Source of the DNA: CAVVSD01 sp963750895
GTDB taxonomy: Bacteria > Actinomycetota > Thermoleophilia > Solirubrobacterales > Solirubrobacteraceae
DNA: 64,000 nt
Reading direction: 5' to 3'
NCBI GenBank assembly: GCA_963750895.1
Contig: CAVVSD010000008.1
Coordinates: forward strand, 1,736,001-1,800,000
Positions 32,324-41,786 of the stretch are shown piece after piece. Numbering within the stretch: the stretch's first letter is position 1; each line of letters begins with the position of its first letter. Under the pieces are notes generated by a model. That model was given only the letters and a program-made list of their open reading frames with translations, was not told where the DNA came from and searched no databases. Made by a program: the position numbers and the translations under genes.

Positions 32324-33286
32324 CTATTCGAGCTGCTGCGCGGGCCGTCCGCGCCGCAGGCGGCGCACGACGAACGCCCACCGGCGCCGGAGCGCCTCGG
32401 CGAAGCCCACGGTCAGCAGCGACGCGTCGGGCGGGCCCAGGCGCGACGCGCGTCCCGCGGCGCGGCCCCGGCGTCGCTCGCGCACGACGTCCGGCTGCCG
32501 GGCGACGAGCAGGTCGAACGCCAGCACCGGCCAGTCGAGGACCGCGACCCGCAGCGCCGCGGCGAGCCCGTCGCGCCCGTGGCGCCCGAGGACGAAGCCG
32601 CGCCCGAACGCGTCGAGCCGGCGCTGCAGCGGCGTCGCGGCGCCGAGCGTCGCGCCGTGGCGGTGCAGCGCGAGTGCCGCCGGGACGAACGCGCACGCCC
32701 AGCCGGCGCGCCGCAGCCGCAGGGCGAGGTCGACGTCCTCCCAGTAGGCGAAGAGCGCGGCATCGAAGCCGCCGGCGTCGCGCCACGCGCTCGCCCGGTA
32801 CGCCGCCGCGCCGCCGCACGGCCCGGCGGGCGTCCGCGTTCCGAGGGAGGCGACGGGCGCGTTCCAGCCGAGGTCCCACGAGCCGACGGTCACGTCGAGC
32901 TCCACGCCGGCCGAGTCGACCCGGTCGGGATGCGGCCGCTGGGTCAGGACGCCTGCGGCCATGCCCACGGCGGGATCCGCGAACGGCGCGACCATCCGCT
33001 CGGCGAAGTCCGGGGCGGGGACGGCGTCGTTGTTGACGACGAGCAGGACGTCGCCGGTCGCGCGCCCGGCGCCGAGGTTCACCGCTCGCCCGAATCCGAC
33101 GTTCTCCTCGAGCCGGACGAGCACGACGTCCGGGAACTCCGCGGCGACCGCCGCCGCGGTCCCGTCGACCGAGCCGTTGTCGACGACGACGACCTCGCAG
33201 TCCACGGTCTGGAGCATGAGCGCCCGGAGGCACTCGCGCAGCACGTCCAGGCCGTCCCAGCTGGGGACGACGAAGGAGGGTCTCAC
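32324..33286 (-). CDS. Glycosyltransferase family 2 (rhamnosyltransferase-like)
   Basis: 320 residues. RPSFVVPSWDGLDVLRECLR, CEVVVVDNGSVDGTAAAVAA, LEENVGFGRAVNLGAGRAT, VLLVVNNDAVPAPDF (the N-x-D form of the DxD site used by WbbL-like enzymes), GPCGGAAAYRASAWRDAGG and FAYWEDVDLALRLRRAGW with the ED motif. It is the GT2 group that adds rhamnose or similar sugars to lipid-linked cores. The C-terminal 80 residues are basic and amphipathic, likely a membrane-surface anchor. GTG 33286 is 2 bases after the upstream methyltransferase stop, so it is coupled with it. Confidence 0.88.
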   Translation of the reverse strand: MRPSFVVPSWDGLDVLRECLRALMLQTVDCEVVVVDNGSVDGTAAAVAAEFPDVVLVRLEENVGFGRAVNLGAGRATGDVLLVVNNDAVPAPDFAERMVAPFADPAVGMAAGVLTQRPHPDRVDSAGVELDVTVGSWDLGWNAPVASLGTRTPAGPCGGAAAYRASAWRDAGGFDAALFAYWEDVDLALRLRRAGWACAFVPAALALHRHGATLGAATPLQRRLDAFGRGFVLGRHGRDGLAAALRVAVLDWPVLAFDLLVARQPDVVRERRRGRAAGRASRLGPPDASLLTVGFAEALRRRWAFVVRRLRRGRPAQQLE

Positions 33287-33288
33287 CC

Positions 33289-34135
33289 CTACGGGACGCG
33301 CGCCACGGCGCGCAGCAGGTCGAACTTCCAGGGGTGCGGTGCGCGCATCCACGCTCGCGCGGTCAGCGTCTCCTTCGCCCCGAACGCGAGCCCGCGGGGC
33401 CCGAACGCCTCGCGCCCGCCGAGCAGCGTCCCGGGATGCACGCTCTCGACGACCTCGGGCACGTAGCCCGAGGCGCGCAGCAGCGCGTCGAGCGCCTCGG
33501 GCGAGTAGTGGGCGACGTGGTGCGCGGGCTCCATGCCGTACCAGTCCTCCCCCTGGCGCGTGGCGCGCAGGGAGGCGATGTTCGGCAGCTCGAGCAGCAG
33601 GCACCCACCGGGGCGCAGCGCGGTGCGCACCCCGGCCAGCGTGTCGCGCGGCCGGGCCGAGGTGCTCGAGCACGTGCCACGCCACGGCGACGTCGAAGCT
33701 CCCGGGGTCCAGCGACGCGTCCTCGAGCATCGCGGCGTGGACCTCGGCGCCCGACCGCTCGCGGGCGGCGGCCGCCATCTCCTCCGCGGGTTCGATGCCG
33801 ACGACCTCGTAGCCGACCGCGCGCGCCTCGCCGAGGAACCAGCCGGACGCGCACCCGATCTCCAGGAGCCGCCCGATCGGCGGCCCGGCCTCGCGCACCC
33901 AGCGCACGCGGACCTGCGCCTCGCGACGACGCTGGTCGGCGTCCGCGTCGTAGGTGCCCTCCAGGCCGTAGTCCTCGAAGTACGCCTCGCCGTACAGCTC
34001 GCGGAGGCGCTCCTGCGACGAGCTCGGCGCGAACACGAGGTCGCACGCCGGGCAGCGGACGTAGCCGAGGTTCGGGAAGCGCGTGTCGGGGACGGCGGTG
34101 GTGCCGCAGGTCCAGCAGGCGAGGTCGTCGCTCAT
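33289..34135 (-). pseudogene. Zn-finger-type SAM methyltransferase gene with a +1 frameshift
   Basis: The paralogue of 36450-37295. The first frame from ATG 34135 reads SDDLACWTCGTTAVPDTRF with two CxxC pairs, CPACDLVFAPSSSQERLREL, GRLLEIGCASGWFLGEARA and VAVAWHVLEHL. Then, near 33657 (extra C in GGCCGGGCCGAG), the family sequence moves to the next frame: TALRPGGCLLLELPNIASL and HHVAHYSPEALDALLRASG, ending at 33289. With the extra base removed the product is 281 residues, exactly the length of the intact paralogue. Sequence error and recent pseudogenisation are both possible; the intact second half argues for error. The product would modify a sugar or lipid-linked glycan. A TACGGT lies 11 bases before the ATG. 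Confidence 0.8.
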
Positions 34136-34146
34136 CGCGGCCAGGG

Positions 34147-34156
34147 ACCGTAGCGT
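34147..34156. promoter_or_regulatory. Overlapping divergent -10 elements
   Basis: TAGCGT (34151-34156, plus strand) lies 6 bases before ATG 34163; ACCGTA (34147-34152), read as TACGGT on the minus strand, lies 11 bases before ATG 34135. The two share two bases, so polymerase could serve only one direction at a time. Confidence 0.45.
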
Positions 34157-34162
34157 GCGGGC

Positions 34163-34963
34163 ATGGAGCCACCCGCGCTCGACGGCGTCGTCCACCGCGA
34201 CCACGATCTGGCGACCGGCGTGCGGGTCCACGTCGCCCATGGCGGGCGCGAGGACGGCCCCGCGGTCGTCGCCCTGCACGGCTTCCCGCACCACTGGTGG
34301 GTCTGGCGGCGCGTGATCCCGCTGCTGCCCGACGTCCGCTTCCTGGCCATGGACCTGCGCGGGCTCGGCTGGTCCGGCGCGCCGGCCGACGGCGACTTCC
34401 GCAAGGCGCGCCTGGCCGAGGACGCGGCGGCGCTCCTCGACGTCCTCGGGATCGAGCGCGCGCTCCTGCTCGGCCACGACTGGGGCGCGTGGGCGGGGTT
34501 CCTCGCCGCGACCGGCGCGCCGGAGCGGTGGTCGGCGCTCGTCGCGACGGGCATCGTGCATCCGTGGGCGACGCGGGCGGCGACGCTGCGCGCGCTCCCG
34601 CGGTTCGCGTACCAGCCGCCGCTCGCCGCTCCGGTGCTCGGGCCCCGGATCATCCGGCACGTCGTGCCGCGGCTGGTGCACCCGCAGTACGCCGCGCGCT
34701 ACCGCGAGCCGCGACGGGCGGAGGCCGCGAGCCGCCTGTACCGCGACTTCCTCCTGCACGAGGCCGGCCGGGTGCGCGTCCCGCGTCTCCAAGTGCCGGC
34801 GCGACTGCTGCACGGCACCCGTGATCCGCTCGGCACCGCGCTCGCGCTCGGCCTCGAGCGCCACGGCGACGACGCGCGCACGGAGCTGCTCGACGGCTGC
34901 GGGCACATGGTGCCCGAGGAGCGGCCCGCGGAGGTCGCGGCGGCGGTCCGCTCGCTCCTCTAG
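34163..34963 (+). CDS. Alpha/beta hydrolase
   Basis: 266 residues of epoxide-hydrolase/haloalkane-dehalogenase-like alpha/beta fold. GPAVVALHGFPHHWWVWRRV (oxyanion HG), MDLRGLGWSGAPADG, and the nucleophile elbow LLLGHDWGAWAGFLA with Asp as nucleophile (GHDWGA, so an epoxide hydrolase or dehalogenase type, not a Ser hydrolase). The terminal His is in DGCGHMVPEERPAEVAAAV. It is embedded in the glycan cluster but on the opposite strand, starting from its own leaderless promoter, and it overlaps the flippase gene end by 4 bases. It is likely unrelated to the glycan pathway. Confidence 0.87.
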   Translation: MEPPALDGVVHRDHDLATGVRVHVAHGGREDGPAVVALHGFPHHWWVWRRVIPLLPDVRFLAMDLRGLGWSGAPADGDFRKARLAEDAAALLDVLGIERALLLGHDWGAWAGFLAATGAPERWSALVATGIVHPWATRAATLRALPRFAYQPPLAAPVLGPRIIRHVVPRLVHPQYAARYREPRRAEAASRLYRDFLLHEAGRVRVPRLQVPARLLHGTRDPLGTALALGLERHGDDARTELLDGCGHMVPEERPAEVAAAVRSLL

Positions 34964-36453
34964 CGCCGCAGCACGCCGGCCAGCACCGGCCGCGCGACCC
35001 GCGGCCACAGCAGCACGCCGAGCCCGACGTACAGGGCGATGCCGATGAGCGAGAAGCCGATCGACGCGACCCAGCCGTCCGGCGCGACGAGCGCGAGCAG
35101 CGGGAAGACGACCGCGAGGGCGATGCCGGGCAGCGCGGCGACGACCGCCGACCCGACCGCGGCCGGCATGCGGCGCCCGAAGACGCCGACGGCGACGAGC
35201 AGGATCATCCCGACGGCGATCGTGGCGTGGGCGACCGCGACCGCCTCCGCACCGACCGTGCGGCCGAGCGGCACCACGATGACGAGCTGCGCGATCACCG
35301 CGACCACCGCCGCGAACACGAAGGCGCGCAGCCGCTGCATGGACAGGGCGAGCGTGTTGACCGGCGTCAGCAGCACGAAGCACAGCCCCATGACCAGGAA
35401 GATCCTCAGGATGTCCCACATCAGGTCGAGCGTCTCGATGCTCAGCGGGCCGGCGAGCGCCCGGTCGATGACGGGGCGACCGAACGTCGCCACCGCCGCC
35501 GCCAGCGGCACGTAGAGGAACGCCCCGAGCGCGGCGAACGTCCGCAGGTACCCCAGCGCCGCCTCCGCGCCGCGGGAGCCGAGATCGCCGACGAGGCCCG
35601 GCATCGACGTGAAGCCGATCGCCCCCGCCGTCACCGACGCGAGCAGCAGCGCGACGAAGTAGCCGTAGGTGTAGGCCGTGACGGTGCCGACCACGCCCGA
35701 CACCGCGGCGAGGGCGATCGTGAGCATCACCTGCGACGCCAGCGGCACCGCCGACCCACCCGCGGCCGCGCCGGCCATCCGCCACGTGCGACGTTCGCGG
35801 AGCTCGCCCACCGCGACGCCGGCGTGCACGCCCAGCCGCCGCAGGTAGGCGACGTGCCCGAGGTAGAGGACGGCCGAGCCGCCGAGGACGCCGATCGCCG
35901 CGCCCACGGCGCCGAACGCGAGCATGAAGCCGGTGGCCAGCACGAGCGCCGCCGCCGACGAGATGACGTAGAGCATGGCGCTGGCCACGAACCGCAGCGC
36001 GGCGGCCAGCGCCGCGGCCTGGCTCGCCGCGGCGACCTGCAGCCCGGACGCCACGGCGAGGATCGCCAGGCTCGTGATCGCGGTCTCGAGGTCGCCGGTG
36101 TTCAGCGCCTCGCCCAGCGCCGGCGAGAGCACCACGAGCGTCCCGGCCAGGACGACGGCGACCGCGGAGAGCCGCCCGACCGCATCCCTCGCCCGGCCGC
36201 GCATCTCCGCCTCGGTCCCCCCGACGCCGATGAGCGGCACGAGCGCCACGCGCACGTTGCCGCCGAACAGCGCGAAGACGAGGTACAGCGAGTAGGCGGC
36301 CAGCAGGCTGTCCGTCGCGGCGCTCTCGCCGAGCACGATGCCGATGACGAGCCCGAGCAGCCCGCCGAGCGCGGTGCCGAGCAGGAAGCTCGCGGCGACG
36401 ACCGCGGACTGGCGCGCGGTGCTCGCGCCGTCCGCGAGGAACGGCTCGGTCAC
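34960..36453 (-). CDS. MurJ/Wzx-like lipid-linked oligosaccharide flippase, copy 1
   Basis: 497 residues with about 14 hydrophobic segments, MOP-superfamily layout. SFLLGTALGGLLGLVIGIVL followed by GESAATDSLLAAYSLYLVF, NVRVALVPLIG, and TAYTYGYFVALLLASVTAGA, then the repeated-half pattern through residue 490. It should move a polyprenyl-linked glycan across the membrane. It is a clear paralogue of 46706-48211 (same length, shared ATDS/KTDS-LxAxYSxYLVF block). GTG 36453 overlaps the upstream methyltransferase stop (GTGA). Confidence 0.87.
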   Translation of the reverse strand: MTEPFLADGASTARQSAVVAASFLLGTALGGLLGLVIGIVLGESAATDSLLAAYSLYLVFALFGGNVRVALVPLIGVGGTEAEMRGRARDAVGRLSAVAVVLAGTLVVLSPALGEALNTGDLETAITSLAILAVASGLQVAAASQAAALAAALRFVASAMLYVISSAAALVLATGFMLAFGAVGAAIGVLGGSAVLYLGHVAYLRRLGVHAGVAVGELRERRTWRMAGAAAGGSAVPLASQVMLTIALAAVSGVVGTVTAYTYGYFVALLLASVTAGAIGFTSMPGLVGDLGSRGAEAALGYLRTFAALGAFLYVPLAAAVATFGRPVIDRALAGPLSIETLDLMWDILRIFLVMGLCFVLLTPVNTLALSMQRLRAFVFAAVVAVIAQLVIVVPLGRTVGAEAVAVAHATIAVGMILLVAVGVFGRRMPAAVGSAVVAALPGIALAVVFPLLALVAPDGWVASIGFSLIGIALYVGLGVLLWPRVARPVLAGVLRR

Positions 36454-37295
36454 GGCCGGCGGGCCACCGCGCGCAGCATCTCGTGCCGCGTCGGGTGCGG
36501 GGCGCGCGGCGAGGCACGGTCCTGCACCGCCTGCTTGACCTGCCAGGCGATCGCGCGGGGGCTCCGGGCGAGGTCCGGGCGCAGGTAGCCGGCGGTCGGG
36601 AAGGTGTCGACCTGCATCGGGGTGAACCCGCTCCGCTGCAGGAGGTCGGCGAGCGTCGACGGCGCGTAGTGCCCGACGTGGTGCGCGAGGTCGAGGTGGA
36701 ACCAGGCGGCGCCCTGCGACCGCGACGCCGCGCTCTCGACGTTCGGCACCTCGATCATGAGCAGCCCGCCCGGGCGCAGCGCCGCGTGCAGGCGCTCCAG
36801 GACGCCGGCGGGCATCGCGATGTGCTCGAGCGCGTGCCAGGCGACGACGACGTCCAGCTCACCGTCGGGCAGCGAGGCGGTCTCCGCCGTCGCGGCCTGC
36901 ACGGGGACGTTCCACCGGGCCGTGGCCGCGAACGCGACGTCGGCCGCCGGCTCGATGCCCTCGACCTCGAATCCCGCGTCGCGCGCCTGGGCCAGGAACC
37001 AGCCCGACGCGCTGCCGATCTCGAGCAGCCGCCCGCCCGTCGCGTAGGCCCGCAGCCACCGCATCCGGACCGCCGCCTCGTGGCGTCGCTGGACCTCGTC
37101 CGCGTCGTAGGCCTGGCCGCCGGGGTACGCGTCGAAGTAGTCCGTCGTGTAGAGCCGATGCAGCTCCTCCGCCGACCTGACCGGCGCGAACAGGAACCCG
37201 CAGGTGCCGCAGCGCACGAGCGGCAGCCCGGCGTAGCGGGTGTCGGGCGCGGCGTCGGCGCCGCAGATCCAGCAGGAGGGGACGGGGTCGGTCAC
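36450..37295 (-). CDS. Zn-finger-type class I SAM methyltransferase
   Basis: 281 residues. N-terminal Zn ribbon: CWICGADAAPDTRY and VRCGTCGFLFAPVRSAEELH (two CxxC pairs). Methyltransferase core: GRLLEIGSASGWFLAQARDA, VEGIEPAADVAFAATA, LDVVVAWHALEHIAMP and LRPGGLLMIEVPNVESAAS. Last third: HHVGHYAPSTLADLLQRSGF. This is the Methyltransf_13/23-like group with the N-terminal ribbon found in sugar methyltransferases of polysaccharide clusters. TAGCCT lies 11 bases before the GTG. It overlaps the flippase start by 4 bases. Confidence 0.87.
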   Translation of the reverse strand: MTDPVPSCWICGADAAPDTRYAGLPLVRCGTCGFLFAPVRSAEELHRLYTTDYFDAYPGGQAYDADEVQRRHEAAVRMRWLRAYATGGRLLEIGSASGWFLAQARDAGFEVEGIEPAADVAFAATARWNVPVQAATAETASLPDGELDVVVAWHALEHIAMPAGVLERLHAALRPGGLLMIEVPNVESAASRSQGAAWFHLDLAHHVGHYAPSTLADLLQRSGFTPMQVDTFPTAGYLRPDLARSPRAIAWQVKQAVQDRASPRAPHPTRHEMLRAVARRP

Positions 37296-37306
37296 GGGCG
37301 GGCCAC

Positions 37307-37316
37307 AGGCTACGCT
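37307..37316. promoter_or_regulatory. Overlapping divergent -10 elements
   Basis: TACGCT (37311-37316, plus) lies 8 bases before GTG 37325. AGGCTA (37307-37312), TAGCCT on the minus strand, lies 11 bases before GTG 37295. They overlap by two bases as at 34147-34156. Confidence 0.45.
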
Positions 37317-37324
37317 CGCGCGCC

Positions 37325-38470
37325 GTGCGGGTCTGCATCGCCTACGACTGCCTGTTCCCGTGGACCGTGGGCGGCGCCGAGCGCTGGTACCGGGCGCTCG
37401 CCGAGCGCCTCGTGGCCGAGGGTCACGAGGTCACCTACCTGACCCGGGTGCAGTGGGAGCCGGGCGAGGAGCCGCGGATCCCGGGCGTGCGGGTCGTCGC
37501 CGTGTCGCGCGCCGATGCGCTCTACGACGAGGCGGGTCGTCGCGCGATCGGGCCGCCGCTGCGCTTCGGCGCCGGCGTGCTGCGCCATCTCCTGCGCCAC
37601 CGTCGCTCCTACGACGCGGTGCACCTGTGCTCGTTCCCGTTCTTCTCGCTGCTCGCGGCGCGCGCCGCGCTCGTGGGCGCACGGGTGCCGCTCGCCGTCG
37701 ACTGGTTCGAGGTCTGGTCGAAGGGCTACTGGGAGGAGTACCTCGGCGCGCTGGGCGGGCGCATCGGCCACGCCGTGCAGCGGCTGTGCGTCCTGCTGAC
37801 GCCGCGTGCCTTCGTCTTCAGCGCGCTGCACGAGCGCCGCCTGCGCGACGAGGGGCTGCGCGGCGAGGTCGTGCGCCTGCGCGGGCTGTGGGGCGGCGAC
37901 GCGGCGGACATCCCCGCGACGCGACCCGCCGCGGCGCCGCCGACCGTCGTGTTCGCGGGCCGTCACATCCCCGAGAAGCGCGCGGCGACGATCCCGGCGG
38001 CGATCGCGCTGCTGCCCGGCCACCGCGCCCGCATCCTGGGCGACGGCCCGGAGCGCGAGGCGGTCCGCGCCGAGGTCGCCCGCCTCGGGCTCGAGGACCG
38101 CGTCGACGTCCCCGGGTTCGTGGACGCCGACGAGGTCGCCGAGGCCATGGCCACGGCGACCTGCCTGCTGCTGCCGTCGGTGCGCGAGGGCTACGGCCTC
38201 GTGGTCGTCGAGGCGGCGCGGCTCGGCACCCCGAGCGTCGTCGTCGCCGCCCCCGACAACGCGGCCGTCGAGCTCGTCGACGACGGGGTGAACGGCGTCG
38301 TCGCGCCCGACGGCTCCCCCGAGGCGCTTGCCGCGGCGATCCGGGCGGCAGCGCCGCTGCGCGCGAGCACGGCGGCCTGGTTCGCCCGCCAGGCACGCGA
38401 GCTGTCGGTGGCAGGATCGCTCGACGCGGTCCTGGCCGCCTACCGCAGGGTCAGCTCGACCCAGTCGTAG
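37325..38470 (+). CDS. Glycosyltransferase family 4 protein
   Basis: 381 residues. RVCIAYDCLFPWTVGGAERW with the GG-x-E loop, then VTYLTRVQWEPGEEPRIPGV, and a stretch AVDWFEVWSKGYWEEYLGAL. Donor side: VVFAGRHIPEKRAATIPAAI, ILGDGPEREAVRAEVARLG, CLLLPSVREGYGLVVVEAARL with E-x7-E, and GVNGVVAPDGSPEALAAAI. Full-length and intact. It converges with the giant membrane protein gene with a 31-base overlap in the frame-corrected reading. GTG start with a near-leaderless promoter. Confidence 0.89.
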   Translation: MRVCIAYDCLFPWTVGGAERWYRALAERLVAEGHEVTYLTRVQWEPGEEPRIPGVRVVAVSRADALYDEAGRRAIGPPLRFGAGVLRHLLRHRRSYDAVHLCSFPFFSLLAARAALVGARVPLAVDWFEVWSKGYWEEYLGALGGRIGHAVQRLCVLLTPRAFVFSALHERRLRDEGLRGEVVRLRGLWGGDAADIPATRPAAAPPTVVFAGRHIPEKRAATIPAAIALLPGHRARILGDGPEREAVRAEVARLGLEDRVDVPGFVDADEVAEAMATATCLLLPSVREGYGLVVVEAARLGTPSVVVAAPDNAAVELVDDGVNGVVAPDGSPEALAAAIRAAAPLRASTAAWFARQARELSVAGSLDAVLAAYRRVSSTQS

Positions 38471-40903
38471 TCCGTCGGCGTTCCGGCACACCTCGGCGGC
38501 CTGCGACGCGGGCGCGGTGTGGACCGCGCCGCGCTGCGTCCCGGTGCGCTCGAGGACGAGCGGCCCGACCGGCTGGCCGCCGACGCCGTCGCCCGGCAGC
38601 GGACGCCCGCCGCGGCGGTCGAGTCGCACCGTGTGGCGGCCGGCGGGCACGTCGATCGTCGAGATCTGCGTCCAGCCCTGCGGGTAGCTCCAGGTGCGCC
38701 CGAGCGTCCCGGCGGGCTTGCCGTCGATCGTCACCGTCACGGGGCGCTGGTTGGGGCCCTGCACCCAGACGCGGTACGTCCCGGCCTCGGGCACGTCGAT
38801 CGTCGTCTCCAGGAAGCCGGGGCCGTACATCTGGATGTAGTCGGTCTTCGACTTGCGCCAGGTCGGCACGGTCGTCCCGGTGCCGAGATGGGCGATCGCC
38901 GTCTTGCCGGTCTCCGCCCAGGACACCTGGACGCGCGGCCCGCCGGCGCGCGCCTTGCGGACGAGCGCCTGGCACTCCGCCTTCACTCCGGCCGGCCCGG
39001 TGCCCGGGACCGGCACGTGCTGCAGCACGGTCAGCTTCTCCCGCCGCTTCCACACCTCGGTGAACGGCGAGCGGTCGACGAGCTGGTAGTTGACCGGCGG
39101 GCGGCTCCAGAACGGCCCGCGGCGCTGGACGACGAGCGGGTAGCGCTCGATGCCCTGGACGTCCATGGTGTCGAGGTCGAACGCGAACGACGGCTGCGGC
39201 GCCTTCGCGAGCACGTCGGGGCGGAAGCCGACGAAGCCGGAGCCCTCGGAGGCCGGGTTCACGTACGCGCTGCCGTCGGCCTTGCGCAGGAAGTACTCGG
39301 CGTACTCCTCGTGGGCCGGGTAGAGCGTCGGGCCCTGCCCGGCGAACTTGTCGCCGACGCGCTCGAGGTCGCGCATCCGGTCGGTCGGCGCGAGGGAGAT
39401 GTCGTGGAAGGCCATGGCGTTGCCCGCCAGCACGGCGGCGGTGAGCAGACCGGCGGCCAGCCACGACGCGGCCTTCGGGAGCTGGCCGAAGCGCCCCACG
39501 CCGCGGATCGCGGCGACCCCGGCGAACGCGAGCGCGAGCGCCACCGGACCGACGACGCAGATCGCCTTGAGCTGGATCCAGGGGCCCGTGCGCTGCGTGA
39601 AGTACAGGAGGGCGACGGCCGAGGCGATGCCGACGAACAGGAGCCCGCGGTCGCGCTTGTACGCCGCCCAGCCCAGTCCGACGAGCGCGAGGATGCCCAC
39701 CACGACGCCGGCGAGCAGCGTCGCGTTCGTGTCGCCCAGGGACGGCACGCGGTAGTCGCCGCTGATCCACACGCCGAGCGCGGCGCGGGCGGGCACGGGC
39801 GCGGCGAGGTTGCCGAGGTCGATGAGGGCCGTCGCGCCCGGGCCCTGGGCCGCCACCGCGACCTTCGCGAGCTGGGTCGCCCAGTAGATCATCGGCGCCG
39901 CCAGGGCGATCGCGAGGACGCCGGCGCCGATCCACGACCGCAGCGCGGGCCAGTCGACCCCGGGAACCCGCGTGCCGGTCCTGCGCACGAGCACCGTCGC
40001 CAGCACCGCGAGGATCAGCAGCACCGCCAGCCAGGGCCCGATCGTGATCGAGAACGTGCCCATGAGCGCCGCGACGCCGATCGCGAGCGGCAGGAGCCCG
40101 CGGACCCCGTCCTCCCGCGGGCGGATCGACGAGACGATCGCCGCGCAGAAGACGAGCGCCGTCGCGGTGGTCAGCTCCTTGATGCCGCCGACGAGGGCGT
40201 AGCCGTAGAGCGTGCTCGGCTGGGCGGCGACGAACGCCGCGAGCGCCCGCAGCCCGCGCGACGGGACGACGCGCGACAGGAGCCCGTAGATGCCGAGCGA
40301 CAGCATCCCGCCGCTGAACGCCATGAGCGGCTGGTAGGTCCACGACGCCGACACGCCGAGCAGCTGCCCGACGCTGCCGAGGACCGCGTTCCCGGCGCCC
40401 GGGTAGCCGGTGACCGCCGTCTTGGACATGACGACGAGGTAGGAGCTGGGGCGCGGGAAGGGAAGCTCGCGGCCATGGGTCGTGAGCCAGGTCGCCCACT
40501 CGAACTGCAGGGCGAGGTCGACGATCCGCGCGTAGCCGGTCCACGTCGCCTGGCCGGTGAGGAACGCCGGCGCGAGCACGGCGAGGAACGCGCCGAGCGC
40601 GGCGATGCCGGGCCACATCCAGGCGGCCCGGTCGCCGAGCAGCGGGCGGATGTCGTGGCGGCACCAGGCGAGGCCGCCGACGCCGAGCAGGACGATCGCG
40701 ACCCAGTTCAGGTGCGCGGTGAAGCTCCACGAGAACCCGGTCAGGAAGGTCCCCACCGCGAGCAGCGTCACGAAGCCGGCCGGGAGGACGAGCACCGGCG
40801 CGACCGCGCCCCGCGCGAGGCGTCGCACGACCAGGCCCGCCCCGGCGGATGCCGCGAGCAGGACGAGCGGCGCTGCCAGGTAGCTGACGAGGAAGAGTCC
40901 CAT
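38440..40903 (-). pseudogene. Very large membrane protein with sugar-binding-like C-terminus, copy 1, +1 frameshift at the end
   Basis: About 820 residues after correction. The first ~510 hold about 12 membrane helices (MGLFLVSYLAAPLVLLAASA; LNWVAIVLLGVGGLAW; FVGIASAVALLYFTQR). An extracytoplasmic region follows (YPLVVQRRGPFWSRPPVNYQ; LVDRSPFTEVWKR), then a beta-rich segment (AGTYRVWVQGPNQRPVTVTI; VPAGRHTVRLDRRG) like carbohydrate-binding sandwiches. At 38471-38476 an extra base puts the last residues in another frame. Corrected, it ends DYDWVELTLR, matching MDWMEIVERPS of copy 2 (53784-56204). The GT-C-like layout suggests a polymerase, transferase or acceptor, but the family is not recognised. 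Uncorrected, the frame would run about 1.1 kb into the antisense of the GT4 gene. Confidence 0.75.
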
Positions 40904-41017
40904 GGGCCAGGCGGCGCGCCACGGTACCAGCGCTCGCCGAGGCGGCCGCTACGCTCATCAGGTTTTCTGGGGGCGCAACTCGGCGGCCCATCGCCCGTTG
41001 TCCTTCGCAAGCCACGC

Positions 41018-41776
41018 ATGACGAAGCTGCTCGCCATCGTTCCCGCGTACAACGAGGCTGGGGCCATCGGCTCCACGGTCTCCGAGTTGCACGTGCACGC
41101 CCCGGACTTCGATGTCCTGGTGGTCGACGACGGCTCGACGGACGACACCGCGGGGTGCGCACGCCGCGCCGGCGCGATCGTCCTGCAGCTCCCGTTCAAC
41201 CTCGGGATCGGCGGCGCGGTGCAGTCCGGCTACCAGTACGCGCTGACGCACGGCTACCAGGTGGCGGTGCAGGTCGACGGCGACGGCCAGCACGATCCGC
41301 GCTACCTCCCCGAGCTGCTGCAGCACCTGCGCTCGGACCCGAGCCTCAACATGGTCACGGGCTCGCGCTTCATCGACATGGCCGACAAGGACGGGTACCG
41401 CTCGTCCGCCTCGCGGCGGATCGGCATCCGGATCTTCTCCCGGATCCTGTCGCTCATCGTGGGCCGCCCGATCACCGACCCCACGTCGGGCCTGCGGATG
41501 ACCGACCGCCACGGCATCGAGCTCTTCGCCCGCGACTACCCGCACGACTACCCCGAGGTCGAGGCGATCGTCCTCAGCCACGCCCACCGCATGGTGGGCG
41601 ACGAGGTGCCCGTCCGGATGCGCGCGCGGGTCACCGGCCGGTCGTCGATCGGCTCGACGCAGTCGGTCTACTACATGATCAAGGTCACGCTGGCCGTGTT
41701 CGTCGGCCTGCTGCGCGCGCGCCCGGCGATCGACGCCGGCGACGCCGCCGCCGTCCACGCGGAGCACGGGATCTAG
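41018..41776 (+). CDS. Glycosyltransferase family 2 (polyprenol-phosphate type)
   Basis: 252 residues. KLLAIVPAYNEAGAIGSTVS, VLVVDDGSTDDTAGCARRAG, LPFNLGIGGAVQSGYQYAL, QVDGDGQHDPRYLPELLQHL (DxD) and RFIDMADKDGYRSSASRRIG. DPM1-like proteins of this length lack a membrane domain and associate with a small DUF2304 partner, which is the next gene 10 bases on. It likely charges polyprenyl phosphate with a sugar. A TACGCT sits about 70 bases upstream, so this gene may have a leader, unlike many neighbours. Confidence 0.88.
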   Translation: MTKLLAIVPAYNEAGAIGSTVSELHVHAPDFDVLVVDDGSTDDTAGCARRAGAIVLQLPFNLGIGGAVQSGYQYALTHGYQVAVQVDGDGQHDPRYLPELLQHLRSDPSLNMVTGSRFIDMADKDGYRSSASRRIGIRIFSRILSLIVGRPITDPTSGLRMTDRHGIELFARDYPHDYPEVEAIVLSHAHRMVGDEVPVRMRARVTGRSSIGSTQSVYYMIKVTLAVFVGLLRARPAIDAGDAAAVHAEHGI

Positions 41777-41786
41777 TGGTGATCTG

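Noticed and set aside
32324..36517. A 1397-codon open frame on the minus strand joining GT2, methyltransferase and flippase.
   Set aside because: It passes through the wrong frame of the flippase gene and antisense of the hydrolase. It is open only because GC-rich antisense frames lack stops.
38519..41776. A 1085-codon open frame on the plus strand ending in the GT2 gene.
   Set aside because: Only the last 252 codons from ATG 41018 are GT2; the rest is antisense to the giant membrane protein.
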